DNA of 62,623 bases from Rubrivivax sp. (GCA_014859905.1 JACZKT010000389.1:1-62623); one strand, 5' to 3'. Counted from the stretch's first letter, positions 47,146-56,303 are shown. Translations and numbers: made by a program. Notes: generated by a model from the letters alone, not told the origin.

Positions 47146-49101
47146 TCAAACGACGCTGTCGCCCCTCGGCCAGTCCTCCGGCATAAACTTCAACCCATCG
47201 CGCCACCGTTCGCGCAATGCGGCTTGGAAGCGAACATCGTCGCTGAAGTCCGGGTGATCGGTGATGAGAACCTGAAAGCGCCCCTGCAGGCTCTCGACCA
47301 CGTCGAAGATGAGCCCAAAGAGTGCCTTCACGGCCTTCCGATCCGAATCCAGCTTCTCCTGCGTCACGCCGTCGCGAGGTGCCGCGTCCGGCGAAAAGTG
47401 AGCCTGCGACAACTGGTCCAGCAACAGGAAGGATGGAACCGGTCGCTGTCGGTTCGCAAACCAAGTGTGCAACGCGAGATGCGCAACGATGTGATAGCCG
47501 ACGTGGTTCTCGCCGCTGCCGATTTCGGACATGGGCACGGGGCGCTCGGGCGTGTCGGCCACGATGGTCAGCGCCCGCGGGTCGAGTCGAAGCGGGCTCT
47601 CTGAATACTCCAGCCCGATCCGCCTGGCGTAGTCGGACAGGTAGCGATTCACGTTCGACAAGCAGGATTCCTGCTTCTGCTGGATCACGTCGGCGCTGAC
47701 GGCCTGGTCAAGCTGCTGCTCCTGCAGTTTCAGTTCGTCAAGCCGGCGTTGCTGCGCCGTGAGGTCCGGCATCTGCGGAATGTTCTCGACGTACAGGCTG
47801 ATGCGGCCGAGCACCATCGCCCGTCGCGCCTCGGTGTCGGCGGCCAGTTGCAGACGTTGGCTTGAGCGTTTGACCGCGGTCAGCAACTCACGGTTGCCGT
47901 CCATGCGGCGCCGAAGCTCGATCAGCTTGCCCTCGACCTCATGAATCGCGGACTCGATGCGAGGGGTGGCCGAGTCCATGGCGCCACTGCGCTCACCGAT
48001 GTACGCCTGGGCGGCGCGCAACTCGCCAATCGACGGCGCACTCGATTCGGCCGGCAAGCCCTGCAGGCAAAGCGGGCACGCATGCCCGTCCACCCCCTGC
48101 TCGAAGACCGACACCGCATTCAGCCGTGCCGCATGCTCCCTGGCCTCCGAGGAGAACCCACGCGAGTTGCCTTCGAAAGCGCGTGCTCGTTCGAGTGTGG
48201 CAACCAAACTGCGCTGCTCGCCGAGCAGTCCGTTGCGTTCGCCCGTCAGACGACGGAACTCCGCGTCGTCCCCACCTTCTGCGAGTGCACTGGGTACTGG
48301 TGAGCTTTGCAGCAGGCGCAGCGTCTCCACCTTCTGCTGCCATGGCGCCCCGTCCTCCAGCGTTGTCAGGCCTGCCGCCTTCGCTTCGGCCAGCAGGGTG
48401 TCCGCGCGCGTCACGCCCTCCCCTCGAATGGCCGACGCCTCCGCCAGCCGGCGCTCGATCTGGCGCAGTTCGGTGCGAACGCGTTTCAGCTCCTGTTGCT
48501 TGGCGACATAGTCGTCAGTCACCGCGCCCAGGAAGTACGGCAGCGTGTCCTTGATCGCCTGGGCCACAAAGCGGTCGCTTGCGCCGTGGAACAGGTGTCG
48601 GCGCTGGGCAATCTCGTTCTGCGATTGCAGGCAGAAGGTCAGCGCATGGCTGATGGTTGCCGCCAGCGGCACCCGCGTTTGGCCCTGGGGCGGTTCATGC
48701 AGGTAGTCCGACATGCCTACCCATGACGCCAGCAGCGACCTGAGCCCCTCCCTGTTCGTGGTCTGACGGAGCTCTGCGTGCGCGGGTATCGACAGTTCCG
48801 AGTCGGTCTTGACGTACACGGCCTCGCTGGACTTGGCATCACCCGCGGGCACTTGCCGCGCGACGAAAACCTGTCCTCGCTCGGTTTGAAGCAGCAGCCC
48901 GAACCAGGAGACGTTTCGGCGCACCTTGCCTTCGGGAACGTCGCACTCGGAGGCACCGAAGCAGTAGTCGATCACCCCCAGCAAGGCGGACTTGCCGGTG
49001 CGCGAGTCGCCCGAGATGATGTTGACACGCCCCGGCTCCATCTGGATGGACCTGGAGCGTCCATCGTGGCTGTACGCCACGATGGCGACGATCTGAATCA
49101 T
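47146..49101 (-). CDS. DUF3732 SMC/Rad50-like ABC ATPase (ABC-3C system)
   Basis: 'GRVNIISGDSRTGKSALLGVIDYCFGASECDVPEGKVRRNVSWFGLLLQTE', coiled coil, 'ESPLRLDPRALTIVADTPERPVPMSEIGSGENHVGYHIVAHLALH'. Confidence 0.85.
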   Translation of the reverse strand: MIQIVAIVAYSHDGRSRSIQMEPGRVNIISGDSRTGKSALLGVIDYCFGASECDVPEGKVRRNVSWFGLLLQTERGQVFVARQVPAGDAKSSEAVYVKTDSELSIPAHAELRQTTNREGLRSLLASWVGMSDYLHEPPQGQTRVPLAATISHALTFCLQSQNEIAQRRHLFHGASDRFVAQAIKDTLPYFLGAVTDDYVAKQQELKRVRTELRQIERRLAEASAIRGEGVTRADTLLAEAKAAGLTTLEDGAPWQQKVETLRLLQSSPVPSALAEGGDDAEFRRLTGERNGLLGEQRSLVATLERARAFEGNSRGFSSEAREHAARLNAVSVFEQGVDGHACPLCLQGLPAESSAPSIGELRAAQAYIGERSGAMDSATPRIESAIHEVEGKLIELRRRMDGNRELLTAVKRSSQRLQLAADTEARRAMVLGRISLYVENIPQMPDLTAQQRRLDELKLQEQQLDQAVSADVIQQKQESCLSNVNRYLSDYARRIGLEYSESPLRLDPRALTIVADTPERPVPMSEIGSGENHVGYHIVAHLALHTWFANRQRPVPSFLLLDQLSQAHFSPDAAPRDGVTQEKLDSDRKAVKALFGLIFDVVESLQGRFQVLITDHPDFSDDVRFQAALRERWRDGLKFMPEDWPRGDSVV

Positions 49102-49616
49102 GCTTGCACCCCCAACATGGCCATCACTGTCGACGGCGTCCCGCCCTTGTTCAACCAGCGCCCCACAAAGTGCGCCTGCCCTGCGCAGTCCCGGACATCG
49201 GCGCTCGATTGCCGCAGGTAGCTGTTGATTCGCCTGGCGGCGCCCGGCTCACCGGCCACGGTGCGGCCCGATATCAACAAGGCTCCATGGTGCGCGCCGA
49301 ACAGCAAGGCCTCTCGCACATATGGACGAAGGATGCCTACGCCTTTGGCCACAGCCGACCGCTCCAGCGGGTGGTCTTGAATCCAGGTTGCGAGCGAAGT
49401 GCGCACGGTGCCCGGCAGTTGGCTGCGCGTCTGCCCGCGCAACACGAAGCTGGCACCGACGAAGGCCAGCTCAACGGGCAGCGCGGCCGTCGCGCCGGCC
49501 ACCGTCTCGGCTTCCGCCCGGTATCCCCTGGCCACCTGCCACAGCACAACGGCGCAGAACGCCGGATTCAGCAGGTTGCGTTGCTCGATCGTTCTGGCCT
49601 GCCAATCGGTGGTCAT
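49098..49616 (-). CDS. ABC-3C middle component
   Basis: 'EQRNLLNPAFCAVVLWQVARGY...' between ATPase and CTD protein, 4-nt overlaps both sides. Confidence 0.75.
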   Translation of the reverse strand: MTTDWQARTIEQRNLLNPAFCAVVLWQVARGYRAEAETVAGATAALPVELAFVGASFVLRGQTRSQLPGTVRTSLATWIQDHPLERSAVAKGVGILRPYVREALLFGAHHGALLISGRTVAGEPGAARRINSYLRQSSADVRDCAGQAHFVGRWLNKGGTPSTVMAMLGVQA

Positions 49617-50827
49617 GGCGCGGCCTCACCGGCGGGCGCATCGAAGATCGCCTGCATGCGAGCCTCGAAGTCGGGATGCCAGCCCAGGCGCCGATCTTCA
49701 GCGAGCATGTGCAACGATCCTCGGCATACCCAGGGGACACTGACTCCAGGTTTGATGGGCAACGGCGCATCCTCCGCCCACTTGAGGATGGCCCGGCCCG
49801 CTTTGGTCATCTCGTCTTCGCCGGCACCTTCACCCAGTTCGTCGCAAACCTGCTCGCGCAACAACGCCCACTCGGTGAGTAGGCGCTGGTCGTACTGCCG
49901 CAGATCGGCATCGAACAACAAGTCATCGCGCGTCCAGGCGGAACGCTGGCGAAACGCCTGCAAGTAGCTCGTGATCGCGTTGCGGATGCGGCGCGGCCCC
50001 GCGCCCACAATTTCAACCTGGCGATAGAACGGCCGGCTGGCGAACTCCGGCAGCTGTTCGAGAGCCACCATCAAGGCATCGATCTCTTCGTCGATGGGCA
50101 ATCCATCGCGCTTCAGCGATTCCTGGACCTCAGAGATTTGGGCGTCAATCTCCGCCCTTGGAATGCCGCCGCCCCCATGGACCAGTTCGAAGATGACCCG
50201 TTTGAACCACCAGCCCTCGATCATCTGAACCGACAGTGCCTGGTGGTGAAGCGACACGTGATACAGCTCAGCCTGCAACTGCGAGTGGATGGCGTCGGCA
50301 TTGGGCTGGCCCGCCACCACGTAGATGCTGCTCAACAGCTGCTGGCGCTCGGCCTCACCCAGCGCGAGGAAGGCCTCGAATGCGTCCTTCAGCTCGGCAT
50401 TCGTCGACGTTGTGCCCGCCTGCTTGAGTCGACTGGACGCGGCTTCGACATCGCGCCCCTCGCCCTCCGGGACCAGCGCTGAACAAGCGGTGCCGGCCGA
50501 TATCACCGACGTGGAGATCAGAAACTTTGCGGCGACGATGGGCACCTCGCCGCTGATGCGGCCGACCATCCAGACTCGCAGCGTCTTCTACAGTTCAGGG
50601 CTGAGATCGCTCAAGCCGGATGTGCTGTGAACCGAGTGCTTGGTCTGAAGCACGGCGATGGGATCGCCGTTCGCCTCGAAACTCACGTCGTCCAGCGTTT
50701 CGACGCTGACCGAGAAGTCCCCGATCCGGCTCTGGCGGATGGCCCAGAGCAATGCCACGCGCACCTGGTAGAGATAGCCCAGCATCGAGGCACCGGCATT
50801 GAACGTCGCGACAGTTGATTCGCCCAT
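49613..50827 (-). pseudogene. ABC-3C system effector/CTD protein with one in-frame TAG
   Basis: MGESTVATFNAGASMLGYLYQVRVALLWAI...KHSVHSTSGLSDLSPEL[TAG 50588-50590]KTLRVWMVGRISGEVPIVAAKF...; 1215 nt, same frame both sides of TAG. Confidence 0.8.
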
Positions 50828-50871
50828 CCTTGCTCCCCCTCTTTCCTCGATTCTTCGACTCCGCCGCCCTG

Positions 50872-51585
50872 TCAGGCACGTCCGGCGACAACCTGCACGC
50901 CGAGCGTGTCCGCCAAGGTCAGCAGTTCCATGTAGGCCGACCCATCGTCGAGCAAAGTCCGCGAAGGCCCTCGCTGCGTCAGCACGCCCGCCCCGATGCG
51001 GTCCCCGAACAGCATCACCGCCATCGCACTGTCGTCCTGCCGCGAGGTCCAGCACAGTCCCTGGATGTGCGCATGCTGCGCGTGGATGGCCGCCGCCCAC
51101 TTGCGGGTCCGGCCGTAGGTGTCCTTCTCCGTGTCGATCAACTGCTTGCGTTCGACGCCCAGCTTGCGCAGCGGCACGTTGCGCAGATCGGCCAGGGTCA
51201 GTGCCGCCGTGGTGGCCAGCACCGAATGCAGTTGCCCTTCGAGTTTGTGCTTGGCAAAGGTCTTCAGCCCGGGTGCGAACGGCACGTCGTGGAAGACGGT
51301 CTCCATCGCCGCGCACTCGAAGCTGGTGCCGCCGTACAGCGTGGGGATCGGTTTTTCGGCGGCGTTGACGATGGGGCTGAACCTGGCGTTCCCCTTGATT
51401 CCTGGGTTGAACGCCTCCGCCGCGTAAACGTCGAGATGAACCCGGTGCAGCGCGGTGCCGGCCGTCCAGGTGGCCGGCGTGATGTGCAGGACCGCCGGCG
51501 GGTCCGGCACGGTGCTGGCCAACGTGACCTTCGCCTTGGACGCGCCGGCGCGCCGCGGACGGCTTGCGCCGGCCGGGTCAGCCAT
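50872..51585 (-). CDS. RES-domain toxin
   Basis: 'LHRVHLDVYAAEAFNPGIKGNARFSPI...IPTLYGGTSFECAAMETVFHDVP' typical RES pattern. Confidence 0.85.
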   Translation of the reverse strand: MADPAGASRPRRAGASKAKVTLASTVPDPPAVLHITPATWTAGTALHRVHLDVYAAEAFNPGIKGNARFSPIVNAAEKPIPTLYGGTSFECAAMETVFHDVPFAPGLKTFAKHKLEGQLHSVLATTAALTLADLRNVPLRKLGVERKQLIDTEKDTYGRTRKWAAAIHAQHAHIQGLCWTSRQDDSAMAVMLFGDRIGAGVLTQRGPSRTLLDDGSAYMELLTLADTLGVQVVAGRA

Positions 51586-52261
51586 GGACTATCTCGGCCA
51601 TTTCATCGGTCGCCGCCGCGAGCACACGGTCGGGCGACTGGGGCAGCACGTCCTGGGGGCGCTTGCCGCCCAGGAAGCTGTTGGCCGAGGCAAACCAGTA
51701 CGCCAGGCCCCAGCCGTCCTTGGCAGCGTCGAAAGCGGCCAGGATCGGCGCCAGAGCCTTCAGGGGCCTGTGGCCCGCCTCGGCATCCAGGCCGTAGGCC
51801 GGAAAGTAGTCAAGGCCCTGGTGGCGGACGGCAAAGATCTGCCCTTCCTTCTTCCACTTGTTCGGCTGCGCGCTGAGGTTCGAGGTGCTGAAACCCGCCA
51901 GCTCGGCCACCTGCGCCGCCGTGAGCCAGTCGCCCGAGGCAAGCACTTCGCTGCGCGCGCGCGCGGTCATACGTGCCTCCGCCATCATGTGCGCCGGCAG
52001 CGGCACGGAGGGCACCAATGCATCAACGATCTTGTCCAGTGCCTCGCGCTGGCCCCGCTTGATCAGGCCCGCCACCATCGGTGCCAGGCTACCCAGCGCC
52101 TCGGCAATCGCGCGCACGGTGCGCTCGCTCTCGTGGGCAAAGGTCAGGGCGATGGCGCGTTCGGCGCCGGAGTGCCGCAACTGCTCGCCGATCTCCCCGG
52201 GCGTGCCGGCCAGCGTTCCCACGCCCGACGGCGCCACCCGCCCATCGTTGACTTCACGCAT
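51578..52261 (-). CDS. Xre/MbcA-like antitoxin of the RES pair
   Basis: Overlaps RES gene by 8 nt; 'LTAAQVAELAGFSTSNLSAQPNKWKKEGQIFAVRHQGLDYFPAYGLD...LAYWFASANSFLGGKRPQDVL'. Confidence 0.7.
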   Translation of the reverse strand: MREVNDGRVAPSGVGTLAGTPGEIGEQLRHSGAERAIALTFAHESERTVRAIAEALGSLAPMVAGLIKRGQREALDKIVDALVPSVPLPAHMMAEARMTARARSEVLASGDWLTAAQVAELAGFSTSNLSAQPNKWKKEGQIFAVRHQGLDYFPAYGLDAEAGHRPLKALAPILAAFDAAKDGWGLAYWFASANSFLGGKRPQDVLPQSPDRVLAAATDEMAEIVHG

Positions 52262-52282
52262 GGCAGCTCCCAAAGTGATGAT

Positions 52283-52293
52283 TGATATTATCA
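52283..52293. promoter_or_regulatory. TGATATTATCA near-palindrome upstream of antitoxin gene (candidate operator)
   Basis: AT-rich interrupted palindrome 22 nt upstream of ATG at 52261. Confidence 0.4.
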
Positions 52294-52571
52294 TGATTTC
52301 TGCATCACCTTCATCACTGAAAGAGGGCTGACACCGGACACGCTGCCGACAGGCCATGCTGCCGCGACCGACCGCCTTGGCAGGCCGCAGGCCGCGGTGC
52401 GCCATCGCAAAGCGACCCGCCCGCGCAGAGGTTTCGGGTGGCATCCGCCCATGGCGTCGGGGGCGGTCTTGAGCTTGCACCCCTGCGCTGCCAGACTGCA
52501 AGGGCTACCCGTGGGCATCGCGCCTGCCAAGCCTTCATCAGAGGCCCCGGCCTCCTGAAGTCCAGTTCGCT

Positions 52572-52782
52572 GGCGTCGCAGTCGTTACCTGCCTTGTAGA
52601 GCCCGGACATCGTTCCGGTTCAGCCGCGACTGTGGCTGTGGATTGAGTTCAGCTCTCGGGCTGAACACCGTGGCCTCGTGCCACAGAAGCGCTCCGCCCC
52701 CCGGCTGGAGCATCCCGAACGGGGAACCCCATGTTCCCCGCCGGGGACAGGTGTTCCCTTTCATTCGATGAAGGAGAACACC
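52572..52782 (+). promoter_or_regulatory. structured leader copy 1 (box + two hairpins ending at start codon)
   Basis: Box 52572-52593; hairpin B CGGGGAAC/GTTCCCCG 52720-52740; hairpin C GGTGTTC (52750-52756)/GAACACC (52776-52782) enclosing AAGGAG; ATG at 52783. Confidence 0.65.
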
Positions 52783-52968
52783 ATGTTCGCTGTCCAAGTG
52801 ACGAGAGTGCTGCGCCCTGTCGGGGTGCTGCTGGGCGGTTCCGGGCGTGCCCGTGAGCTGACCCTTCGCGCGCCGCAAGTCGCCGCGCTGATGAAGCCCA
52901 TTTCGTTTGCGTTCACGCAGGCGTTCGAGGCCGTCGAGAACCGCGTTGCGGAAGGGGCGTCATGCTAA
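52783..52968 (+). CDS. small hypothetical ICE protein
   Basis: MFAVQVTRVLRPVGVLLGGSGRARELTLRAPQVAALMKPISFAFTQAFEAVENRVAEGASC; overlaps next ORF. Confidence 0.6.
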   Translation: MFAVQVTRVLRPVGVLLGGSGRARELTLRAPQVAALMKPISFAFTQAFEAVENRVAEGASC

Positions 52969-53162
52969 CCAACCTGTACCGCAAGCGCATTGCTGCCCTG
53001 GCGATTCAGCTCGCCAAGGACGACCCTCAAGTGGTCAAGGAAGTGATCGCCCGGCTGCGCAAGTCAGGCGAGATCGAGGCCGACGATCTGGTCTATCTGG
53101 ACGAGATCGCCGACCGCTGGATCAGGATTGCCGATGAGAACCGGCAGAAGGCGCGCCGCTGA
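52962..53162 (+). CDS. small hypothetical ICE protein
   Basis: MLTNLYRKRIAALAIQLAKDDPQVVKEVIARLRKSGEIEADDLVYLDEIADRWIRIADENRQKARR. Confidence 0.65.
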   Translation: MLTNLYRKRIAALAIQLAKDDPQVVKEVIARLRKSGEIEADDLVYLDEIADRWIRIADENRQKARR

Positions 53163-53403
53163 CCACCGAGGTCAAACGCGCTGGAGGGTTCACGCCCTTC
53201 ACCTTCGCCAGCTCCGAGACGATCCTGTCCAGCAGATCGGGGCGTTCATCGGCAAGCGTACCGGCCCATGCGGCCAGCGCTTGTTCGATGTCGTCCTGCG
53301 TTCGCACCCCTTCGAAGTCGAGTCCGAGTGATCGGAATTCCTCGATTTCGTCGGGGGTGAACCGTCGTGACTTGCCTGCACGAAGCATCGTGTGGGCCTC
53401 CAT
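53122..53403 (-). CDS. small hypothetical protein (antisense overlap with preceding ORF end)
   Basis: 'SRRFTPDEIEEFRSLGLDFEGVRTQDDIEQALAAWAGTLADERPDLLDRIVSELAKV' has natural composition. Confidence 0.45.
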   Translation of the reverse strand: MEAHTMLRAGKSRRFTPDEIEEFRSLGLDFEGVRTQDDIEQALAAWAGTLADERPDLLDRIVSELAKVKGVNPPARLTSVVSGAPSAGSHRQS

Positions 53404-53449
53404 GTGCGGGGCTGATCAGGTTATCAGCACCGCATGCCTTCGCAACCCT

Positions 53450-53509
53450 CGGGGAGCCCACCGCTTCCCGCCTGGGATGGGTGTTCCCTCTTTCACCGGA
53501 GTCAACACC
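53450..53509 (+). promoter_or_regulatory. structured leader copy 2 (two hairpins ending at start codon)
   Basis: Hairpin B CGGGGAG/CTTCCCG 53450-53470; hairpin C GGTGTT (53480-53485)/AACACC (53504-53509); ATG at 53510. Confidence 0.55.
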
Positions 53510-54028
53510 ATGTTCCCTGAGAAACCCGACAAGGTTCGTCCTCGTGCCAAGCGCTTCGGCGTCGAGTTCGAGGAAGAGCGCGCCTGGGTCAGCTTCTACC
53601 GCCGGGTGCGTCACGACGTGACCCTCGCCACCGAAGTGCTGTCCCAGCTGGAAGCCGACCCCGAGATGAAACGCACGCACCTGGCGCTGGTCCTGTGCTG
53701 CAAGGAATCGCTGCGCGGCCACAAGGCACGCCAGGCCCGCAACAAGCGGATCGGCCAGTTCGTCCGCTGGCTCTGCCACGGACTGTTCGCCGCACCTCTG
53801 CGCATGATGCGCCGCGGTGCCGACATCGCCGTCGAGTGCCTGCCCGAGACCGCCAAGGAACCGGCGGTAAGCCAGGTACGGCGCTTGACGCGCGAAGCTG
53901 AATTCGCCCAGGCGCAGTCAGCCTTCGCACCGAACGCTGGCTCACCCGAGGCGGCACCCGCTGCCACGCAGACCGAGGCTTCACCGCCCCGCTCGCCACG
54001 AGGCCAGACCGCCCGCTCGGCTGCCTGA
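53510..54028 (+). CDS. hypothetical ICE protein
   Basis: MFPEKPDKVRPRAKRFGVEFEEERAWVSFYRRVRHDVTLATEVLSQLEADPEMKRTHLALVLCCKESLRG... Confidence 0.65.
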   Translation: MFPEKPDKVRPRAKRFGVEFEEERAWVSFYRRVRHDVTLATEVLSQLEADPEMKRTHLALVLCCKESLRGHKARQARNKRIGQFVRWLCHGLFAAPLRMMRRGADIAVECLPETAKEPAVSQVRRLTREAEFAQAQSAFAPNAGSPEAAPAATQTEASPPRSPRGQTARSAA

Positions 54029-54277
54029 CCGAGAGCGCCAGGCACTCCAACGCCTGGCCCGGCACCGCAGCGCCCGCTGTGTTGCCTGGATCGTCGAACG
54101 CTCACGCCCACCTCCCCGGTGGCGCGTGACGCGCTCGGCCTTCCTTCCCTTTGCCCTCGTTCCGAGGCAGCCCGGCTGCCTCCGATCTCGGCTCGCGGCC
54201 ACGGCCTCGAGCCCCCGCCTCCCTCCACACCTCGACCTGCCGCCGGCCGGTCGCACCCTCATGAAAGGAACTGTCCC

Positions 54278-54724
54278 ATGGCCAACGCCAATGAAATGCC
54301 ACGTGCCGGCGAGGCGCACGCCCAGATCGCCAGCGCGCGGGAGCTGCGTCAGCTTGCGCACGACACCTTCGGGTTGGCCTTACAGGCCGTCCCCGCGCTG
54401 CCAAGCTACAAGGCCTTCTTCTACGACCGCGAGTACGGCGACCTCACCGATGCCGTCACGACCGACTCTTTCGACGCCGGCGTTCAACTCGTGCGTGACC
54501 GCTTGCCGGTGCAGGCCGACTACGTGGTCGAAGCCACGTGGACACGCGGCATCGGCGAGATGGAAGTCCGTAGCCCGCGAGGCACAGTGGTGGCCCGCGT
54601 CCAGCCTGTCGGCGACACCGATGTCACGGTGCAGCCGCCCGTGACCAAGGCCTGCACGGCGTTGCAGGTGGGCGATGCCGCGCCACTCGAGCATTTGTTC
54701 AGCTCGATGCCGAGAGCCGCGTGA
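54278..54724 (+). CDS. hypothetical ICE protein
   Basis: MANANEMPRAGEAHAQIASARELRQLAHDTFGLALQAVPALPSYKAFFYDREYGDL...; RBS AAAGGAA. Confidence 0.65.
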   Translation: MANANEMPRAGEAHAQIASARELRQLAHDTFGLALQAVPALPSYKAFFYDREYGDLTDAVTTDSFDAGVQLVRDRLPVQADYVVEATWTRGIGEMEVRSPRGTVVARVQPVGDTDVTVQPPVTKACTALQVGDAAPLEHLFSSMPRAA

Positions 54725-54874
54725 CGCGCCACGGCCGTAGGTGATCAACTTGCAATGAGAAGCACGACCCCGCCCTTCCGGGACGGATCGTGCTCTCACT
54801 GCTCTCAAGGGAGGGGAGACTTATGCTCGAAGCCAGGTTTCCGGCGCCGGGAGGCACAAGCGCCTGAAGCCACC

Positions 54875-55642
54875 ATGCCGACATGCCCCCGTGCCGTCAA
54901 GAACATCGTGACCAAGACCTACCTGCTCATCGATCTCGAGAACCGACAACCGGCCCCGGAGCACGTGGCGGCGTGGATGGGACATGACGGCGAGGCGTGG
55001 ATCTTCTACGGCGAGCAGCAGATCAATCTGCTCCCGAACTACTGGCAGCTTGGCGATCAGGTTTCCATCGTGCCCATCTCAAGGGCCGGCAAGAATTCGC
55101 TCGACTTTCATCTGGTTCTCTACCTTGGCTACCTGGTGGCCAAGCGGAAAAAGGGCTCACGGTTCGTCATCGTCGCTGCGGACGCCGACTATGACCCTGC
55201 CGTCGCCCACGCGCGAGCCGAAGGCATTGATGTCGTGCGCCTGCCGGAACTCACAGCGCTTGGGTGCCCAGCGGAGAGGCCCACTCCCGACGCTCTGCCG
55301 CCGCCGGCCGCCAATCGGTCCAGGTCCGGTTCACCGGCACGTAACGCCGCCTCTGTGAAGTCACCGGCCACTGCCACGGCGGTTCGCGAGCGCGGAAAAG
55401 CACCGACCAAGACCACGATCTCCATCTACGCAGGAACGCTGAAGGACATTCGCAGTCCCAATCGGCCGAGGGATCTGCAAGCTCTCAAGAGTCGAATTCA
55501 ATCCCGGATTGGTCAGGGAGCAGCACCACAGCAGGTAGCCGAAGTCATGGCTCGCCTCGCAACGATGGATGTGATTCAGGTCATCAACGGCGAACTGCAC
55601 TACCTGGCCAAAGCGATCGACGAAGGCGGCACGCGCGTTTGA
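54875..55642 (+). CDS. PIN/NYN-like domain protein
   Basis: 'KTYLLIDLENRQPAPEHVAAWMGHDGEAWIFYGEQQINLLPNYW...VPISRAGKNSLDFHLVLYLGYLVAKRKKGSRFVIVAADADYDPAV'. Confidence 0.75.
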   Translation: MPTCPRAVKNIVTKTYLLIDLENRQPAPEHVAAWMGHDGEAWIFYGEQQINLLPNYWQLGDQVSIVPISRAGKNSLDFHLVLYLGYLVAKRKKGSRFVIVAADADYDPAVAHARAEGIDVVRLPELTALGCPAERPTPDALPPPAANRSRSGSPARNAASVKSPATATAVRERGKAPTKTTISIYAGTLKDIRSPNRPRDLQALKSRIQSRIGQGAAPQQVAEVMARLATMDVIQVINGELHYLAKAIDEGGTRV

Positions 55643-55681
55643 TGTTCATGCCGTGGCGGGCCGCTACGGCAGGGCCGCCAA

Positions 55682-55888
55682 TCATCGGCAGCGCTGGTAC
55701 TCGCGGTCAATCAGCCAGTGCAGAAACTGCGTCTCGCGCGACACGCCCCAGTAGTGGGCCTTGCAGTGGGCGATGTAGGCATCGAACGCTGCCGGCGTGC
55801 GCACACCCACCGGCGCGATGCCGGTGATCTTGGTGAAGCGCTCGACCTCCCGGCTGGTGAGTCGAACCTGCTTACCGAGGCGAATCAT
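55682..55888 (-). CDS. small hypothetical protein
   Basis: MIRLGKQVRLTSREVERFTKITGIAPVGVRTPAAFDAYIAHCKAHYWGVSRETQFLHWLIDREYQRCR. Confidence 0.55.
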   Translation of the reverse strand: MIRLGKQVRLTSREVERFTKITGIAPVGVRTPAAFDAYIAHCKAHYWGVSRETQFLHWLIDREYQRCR

Positions 55889-56179
55889 GGTGCGTGCGAA
55901 CCGCTTTCGCACGCTATCTTGGCCGCGTCGCAAGCACTTGTGGTGGGTTGGACCCGCGCTTTGCGAAAGATTTCCAGAACGTGAATCCAGTGTCGGGCGA
56001 GTCTCACTACAACGAGAGCAGCGCCTCTCCGGCCGTAGCGGCGCCGCCACGCGCAACCGAAGCCGCTCTCCATCGCTTCGACATGGCGTCGCCGGCCCTG
56101 GCCTTGCCGCCGCCCGGCAGTCGCCGCAGACTGCTCCCTCCCTTGTGCATTTCCCAGCGAAATGCCTTCCGGCAAAGCC

Positions 56180-56303
56180 GGCGTCGCAGTCGTCACCTGC
56201 CTTGTCATCAGCATGGGCCATCCGGCCCATGCATCCCGAGCGGGAACCTCGTTCCCGGGTCGGGTTCGGCGTTCCCGCTTTCACATTCATGAAGGAGAAC
56301 GCC
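56180..56303 (+). promoter_or_regulatory. structured leader copy 3 (box + hairpins ending at start codon)
   Basis: Box 56180-56201; CATGGGCC-ATCC-GGCCCATG; hairpin B CGGGAAC-CTC-GTTCCCG 56241-56257; hairpin C GGCGTTC (56268-56274)/GAACGCC (56297-56303); GTG at 56304. Confidence 0.65.
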
